NCBI RefSeq assembly: GCF_963583255.1
Contig: NC_084816.1
Span: 15,487,100 to 15,551,099, forward strand
Source: Pyrus communis
Lineage: Eukaryota; Streptophyta; Magnoliopsida; Rosales; Rosaceae
Length of the DNA stretch: 64,000 bases
Direction: 5' to 3'
The notes beneath the pieces are model-generated. The model saw nothing but the letters and a program-made list of their open reading frames with translations. It was not told where the DNA came from and ran no database searches. This document shows positions 58,863 to 64,000 of the stretch, in pieces. The translations under genes and the position numbers were made by a program. The first letter of the stretch is position 1, and the number at the start of each line of letters is the position of its first letter.

Positions 58863-61834
58863 TCAACTTTGGTAGTCAAGATAAGGAAATGAGGAAGATG
58901 AAACATCTTTAATCAAATCCTCCAAGTCCCAGTCCCCCATGGTGAGCTCTTCCTGATCATCATCAAAGTAATTCCCAACCCCAGTTATGCTCTCACCTTT
59001 AATATTTTTATTGCAGGTGAGGATGCTATTTATATTATTGTAGTAATTATTATTATTACTACTAGTAGGGTTTCTATGATCCCCATAGATGGTTTCGGTT
59101 TTAATATTTTGATCTTCAGTGCTCACACTCTCAAGAGGAGGGACAAATATCTCTCCTTCTACCCCAATATCAACATCACCACTCCCAAACACTCCATTTT
59201 CTCCAAAGTTATAACAATCACCAACACCACCAACAACAACTTCAATCTCCCTTTGTGTTATGCATGGGTTGGCATTGTGGTATCCACCTGCGCCGGGAAA
59301 GGTTAGGCCGCCATGATTTATATCGAGCATAGGCAATGGATCAAACATGTGGTTGAGGATCGTAGATTGCATGAACGATGGTGTTGAGTCCATGTAAAGT
59401 GGCAGCATGCCATGTTCTTGCCCGGGACTAATGAACCCTCCGGTCACCATCGCACAATGATCCTTAGGCTCTGAGGATGAATCGCTTGCGTTTGGTGAGC
59501 CATTGGAGGATGACAAATTCTTTAACCTTTTCTTTATTGTTGAATTCCAGAAATTCTTTATTTCATTGTCAGTTCTCCCAGGCAAGCGTGCTGCAATTTG
59601 AGACCACCTACACGTATAAGAACAAAATAATTAAGAATTTTATGAATCATATATCATTAATTAAAAGAGTTGGTTTTAACAATAGTGTTTCATTCTTGAC
59701 CAACAAGAAAATATTTAAGTGTTTGATTTCTTTTGCCCCAACAGCAAGAGAGTTTCATTATTGACCAACAAGAAACTATGTAGTCTAATATTCGCTTCCT
59801 AAATGCATAACTTGCATGCCTTCCAAACTTAAAACACAAAAAGATTTTGAGTGTCTTTGACTCAAAAGTTAGAGATGTAAGACTCTTTTATCATCACATA
59901 TTCACACGCCTTCTCACATATAGCAATTTTTCAAGCCAAACACGTTGACAATAGATATCACATTACGGTATCAATTTCTTTATTTAACTATAGCTTTTGG
60001 CGGCCAATGCCGTAGGAAACATTGAAGAAACCAAAGTGAATTATACATTTAACAATATTGATGGTTAATTTGCATGGAAGCGAGTCTCACATAATATTGA
60101 AATTGAAATTTGTAGCACTAATAGCATTATTCTTAAAACAATAGGGGAAGCGTTATTCTTAAAACAATAGGGGAATAGCAAATCGTGAATTGTTCTAATA
60201 AATAGGATATTCATTTTCAAAATACTACGTACTAAGTTCAAATACTTATCTCTTTGTAATTTAGATGATTTTAGTGTAGATAATTTTTAACTCAAAGGAG
60301 CATACAGACCATGTATAAGATACCAACCCTTTTTCACTTTCATATATTAAAAATTTTAATAATTGAGGCTCAATATTTGTGATTATAGTCAATATTGGCG
60401 TACTCATCCCAAAACAATAAATAAATATAACTCAACCAACTAGTTCTTTATGTATATATATGATCAGTATTAAGAGAAAGGAAAAAAGTATTTTTGTATA
60501 TATATGGATGTATACATATGCCGTCTAAGGTATTTATTCAAAAAATGGAGATTAGTTATGGGACCCACTCCCCATCGAGGTTCAATGACCCGGACCATCT
60601 ATTTTGTAAGTCTCAATTCATAGATCATCCTTGCAAAAATTCAATTCAATCCGAAATCATTTGCCTAGTTAACTATCACGTTTAAATTTCTATGTTTTCT
60701 TATAATAAAGTGTTCGTCAATTTCTTTGAACTGACTTAGATGCATCAAATATGTGGATAATATTTTGTAAGGATGATCTATGAAGTGCAACTTAAAAAAT
60801 AGATGGCTTAGATCGTTAAAGTTTAATGCGGTGTGGGCCCCACAACTAATCCCCTTTCACTTAAAAACCTCCTGTATGTGTATGTATTTTTGTTCAAAGA
60901 TATATTTATACTTTGAATATCCTTTGTAAGTGGATTAGCACCAAAGATACTAAATTGTATTTAACAACGTCTTGAACTAGTGGTGTTTCTTTTCATTGAT
61001 AATAAATTTGTATTCGTTTAAACAAAAGATCGTAGTAGAAGACATCTTTTGAAAAGACACATGGCAAGACACATGGCATGTCAAATTCGGAGCCTATCCA
61101 GATCAAACTCAATTGTCAAACAGTCAACAAAGAGTGTAGAGACCCCAAAATTTCAATGACTTAGAATGGGGATTATATATTCTCAAAACTATTCCATCCT
61201 ATTATAAACCTTGTCACATCAGCCTTCTCATTATTGTTTGACCTCATTTTTTCTTCTTAGAATTTACTCTTCCACACCAAAGCTGTAATATAAAAGAAAG
61301 CCATCTTATCCTGTATAAAGTGCGTTTCATTGGACAAATATTTAGCTAATTAATTAGTAACTTCTTGTGCATCTGAATTTACTAATCACAACAGCATGCA
61401 GATGCAAAACATTTCACAAATAGGAAGTGATCACTTCTGGAAAGTGATGCCAACAAAAACAAAAAGTGCTTCCTTTTCGCATGAATATTAAAAAATCAAA
61501 CATGTAAGTAGTAAAAAGTGTCAATTGATAAAAACCTGTTTCCAAGGAGAGAATGTAAATGGATAATGAGCTCTTCTTCTTGGGGCGAAAAGGCGCCTCG
61601 CTTAAGGTCCGGCCTCAAGTAATTGATCCAGCGCAATCTGCAACTCTTGCCGCACCTCTGCAGTCCAGCATTTCTTGCCACATCACTCCAACAACCTTGA
61701 CCATTGTTGATCATATAGCTCATCAGCTTGTCATCCTCCTCCGGCGACCACAAACCCTTTCGGAGCTTACTGTTAGAGTTGTTCTCTTTGTTATTCTTGC
61801 CTGCTGGTGCAGAGGAGGGTTCTGGCTTCCTCAT
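58863..61834 (-). CDS. MYB46/MYB83: R2R3-MYB factor of the MYB46/MYB83 secondary-wall clade
   Basis: Two exons on the minus strand, 61834-61536 and 59607-58863, joined by a 1.93-kb GT-AG intron inside R3 after LLGN, give 347 residues. R2 (about 26-76) is [13 protein letters not shown]...[19 protein letters not shown] and R3 (about 79-128) is [13 protein letters not shown]...[20 protein letters not shown] with the usual tryptophans. The N-terminus MRKPE and the R2/R3 wording are those of MYB46/MYB83, the paired master switches for cellulose, xylan and lignin genes in fibres and vessels. The acidic end, [16 protein letters not shown] then FPYLDYQS, resembles MYB83 more, while gene order next to DiT1 favours MYB46. 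Many R2R3-MYB genes have another intron in R2; none is present here. Confidence 0.93.
60127..60175. repeat. 26-base tandem duplication in the MYB intron
   Basis: 'ttattcttaaaacaatag' plus 'gggaa' at 60,127-60,149 is repeated exactly at 60,153-60,175. A looser pair around 'gaccaacaagaaa' lies at about 59,698 and 59,762. Confidence 0.9.
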
Positions 61835-62029
61835 TGTGACGAGAAAGTGATGGGTGAAAGGAGAGAGCTAATTGAGAAGTAATGTTTTTGGATGTCTTAT
61901 TCTCTCCCAACTGGTTTGATGAAAATAAGTGATGAATTTATAGAGAAAAAGAGAGATACAAGGCTTCATATGGTGGGAATGATGATGATAATGATGATGG
62001 TGATGGTTGTGGGGTTGCTTACAATATAG

Positions 62030-62032
<3 letters not shown>

Positions 62033-62060
<28 letters not shown>
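62033..62060. repeat. GA microsatellite upstream of the MYB gene
   Basis: About 14 GA units roughly 200 bases upstream of the start codon. Confidence 0.95.
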
Positions 62061-62064
<4 letters not shown>

Positions 62065-62415
62065 TGGTTGATGGGTCTGAGTAGAAAACGGTTTGGAGAG
62101 GGACCTGGTATGAGAGAGATAGGTGGTCGTCTTGTCTTTGACTCCATGACCTTTGTCCTTTTTCCTAAACCTATTTTCTTCATTCTCAAGGTAATCATAA
62201 TATTATATGAATCATATAAAAGCATCAAAGAATTTCTTTTCTTTTTGGAACCAAGCCAACATATAAATTTGCTTCCACTTCACATAATCTCTCCCTCTCT
62301 TTCTCTCTCTCCACACGTGTAGTTGAAGATAAAGAATAAGATAATCAAGAATATGCATGCTGTGCACTTATTGATCTAGTTCATCCTGCTTCAATGTTGA
62401 TTGGCCATGAGATCC

Positions 62416-62474
62416 ACATGTTAAAGCTTCTTTTTTTTTTTTTTTTTTTTTCGGTCAATACATGTTTAAGCTTC
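62416..62474. mobile_element. Poly(T) micro-insertion with 15-bp target duplication
   Basis: ACATGTTAAAGCTTC (62,416-62,430) and ACATGTTTAAGCTTC (62,460-62,474) flank T21 plus CGGTCAAT. On the minus strand this is ATTGACCG followed by A21, similar in form to the tail end of the SINE at 22,640 (TTTGAC then A). Confidence 0.65.
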
Positions 62475-64000
62475 ATATGTATACATGAATTGAATGTAGA
62501 AGAAGAAGTAGAAAAGACTCTAGTGTGTGGACAATTTATCCTTAAATTATATTCTCATATAAGAAAAGGTGACAAAACAAGTGATTTGGAGCTTTCACAA
62601 TCAATCTGTTGAATACTGAAACGGTTAAAACAAAGTTAATATACTATTATATTGTACCTGGTGCTTTATATGTGCATGTATCATTTGAACAAGTGCAGAG
62701 GATCAATTATCTATTAACCTATATTTCCAAAGTCAATCCAAGAGTTAAATACTAACTCTAGGTCCTAAAATTGGTTTGACACCCTAGGTCTAATTTCAAT
62801 GCCTTTAAAAAGATGCATTTTGAGTGATTAAACGGTGTTTTTTCTCCGTGTGACTAATATGGGGTTGTACACTATGTGTATTTATATAAATGGTGGGATA
62901 TGTGTGTTAAAAAGTTAGTAACTTCAAAAACAAATTTTTTTCATTACTTATATAAAAACACGTGGTGTACCATCCGTGTTCCGATCACAATGAAAAATTT
63001 ATTCGAAGTTAGCTGCAAATTGTTTGGACCACTATTAGAGATAATTTATTTATACACAGAAAAACACATAATTGTCAGAAAATACATTCTTACTAGACAG
63101 CCTATCAACATAAGATGTTAATTTTGTGTCAATTCTTTAAATTTATAATTTAGCAACATAAAATAAAATGATTTAGATCGTTTGCTTTACAAACATAAGC
63201 TCAAAGCGGCTCCTTAAGACCTTTTCTATTGAGTCTATGGGTCTACCCGCGGGTCGAGGATTTGAACCCTACGGCGAGAGGGACACCTTATGAACCGAGC
63301 TTCTTCTGCCAAGAGGGCAGCAAAGCGCCTTAGGTTTTTCTGCCAGTCCTTCAAGTCTGCGATTGATCAAGACCCAGTTGAGCACTCACTCTAGATTGTT
63401 CGTTAGCAATCTATCCAAATCTTGAAGAACCAATTATATGTATCTGACTGTGCGCCTTGATATTTTTCAGTATTTAATTGATTAGTTAGTTTCAGCCACT
63501 TGTACACAGGTTCCATGCGTGGATACCATGGATTGGTTTCTCTAGTTTAATTATATTCTAAAGCTACAATAATTTGAAGGGTTCAGCATAAATATTCAAA
63601 TAATGGATTAGAATTCAAGCAAGCCAGTCTCTTATGCCTTAAATTGGCAGTTTTGATTTGATATATTGCAACAGATCATTTGACTTATAAGAACATCTTT
63701 TAGAAGCAACATATATTGCATGCTTGTACATTTCTTTACTAGTTTTTATCTTAGCAAGAAATATATATATATATATTGTATATATTGTCTTCTGGGCATG
63801 CCGATTTGATGTTTTTTCTATACAACAGTATTGGGGGAAGGATGTGTCAATTGATGCTAAACCATATAAATTTCTACTGAACTTGTCATTCAAGAAAATC
63901 AAACTTAAAACCTCACAATTACAAATGTAAAAGAATACATATAGTTGTGACGATTTTACTTTAATTACTCTACGCTATATATAGTTTTAAAATAAAAAGT

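Larger units (their letters stand above)
61835..64000. other. MYB upstream region
   Basis: Promoter and distal upstream DNA of the MYB gene. It holds a GA microsatellite (CT on the transcribed strand, probably leader or core promoter), a poly(T) insertion and AT-rich sequence. No other gene is recognised up to the window end. Confidence 0.6.

Noticed and set aside
63230..63370. B-box-like 'gaggatttgaaccct' as a tRNA gene
   Set aside because: No A box, anticodon arm or pairing acceptor ends nearby.
1..64000. CRISPR array, operon or prokaryotic insertion sequence
   Set aside because: No spaced direct repeats, no Shine-Dalgarno-led gene strings and no prokaryotic transposase; all real genes are spliced or plant-type.

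Overview
This is plant nuclear DNA. Genes have GT-AG introns, chloroplast-targeted products and a secondary-wall MYB factor, set among AT-rich, transposon-filled spacers with GA/CT and AT microsatellites. Gene content points to a woody eudicot. A Rosaceae source (apple/pear group) is my best guess from remembered protein and repeat styles, not a demonstrated fact. No prokaryotic operon, CRISPR array or plastid/mitochondrial block was seen.

Left part (1-11.7 kb): the 3' four-fifths of a RbcX Rubisco-assembly chaperone gene (+; its start lies outside the window) converges on an eight-exon ARMC8/GID5-type armadillo gene (-). From 12 to 26.5 kb there is no intact gene. This stretch holds a TIR-type DNA element carrying a broken lipid phosphate phosphatase exon, a 2-kb non-coding insertion nested in that element with a perfect 5-bp duplication, copia LTR-like debris, a tRNA-derived SINE with a perfect 13-bp duplication, and a 5'-truncated, stop-interrupted CCCH zinc-finger pseudogene.

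Middle part (26.5-40 kb): a 13-exon MATE citrate-type transporter (-) with one GC-AG intron; a small intronless gene matching the C-terminal part of plant F-box/Sel1-like proteins but lacking an F-box (+); and the chloroplast 2-oxoglutarate/malate translocator DiT1 (-, three exons). The DiT1 upstream region has four CACGTG boxes and a fold-back MITE.

Right part (40-64 kb): about 19 kb of retrotransposon sequence separates DiT1 from an R2R3-MYB gene of the MYB46/MYB83 clade (-). The clearest element is a 7.03-kb minus-strand copia retrotransposon with two LTRs and a 5-bp ATTAA duplication at 49,725-56,765.

The genes do not form one pathway. RbcX and DiT1 both serve the chloroplast (Rubisco assembly; carbon/nitrogen exchange in photorespiration and ammonia assimilation), MATE exports organic anions for metal handling, ARMC8 is a ubiquitin-ligase scaffold and MYB46/83 drives wall thickening. 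CCCH, DiT1 and MYB46 are, as I remember it, consecutive genes in Arabidopsis (At5g12850-At5g12870), so this window appears to keep that old gene order with one member decayed. The least expected signal is a set of at least four very short poly(A)/poly(T) insertions flanked by target-site duplications; one is proven by comparing the two LTRs of the copia element. I found no previously undescribed multi-gene system.
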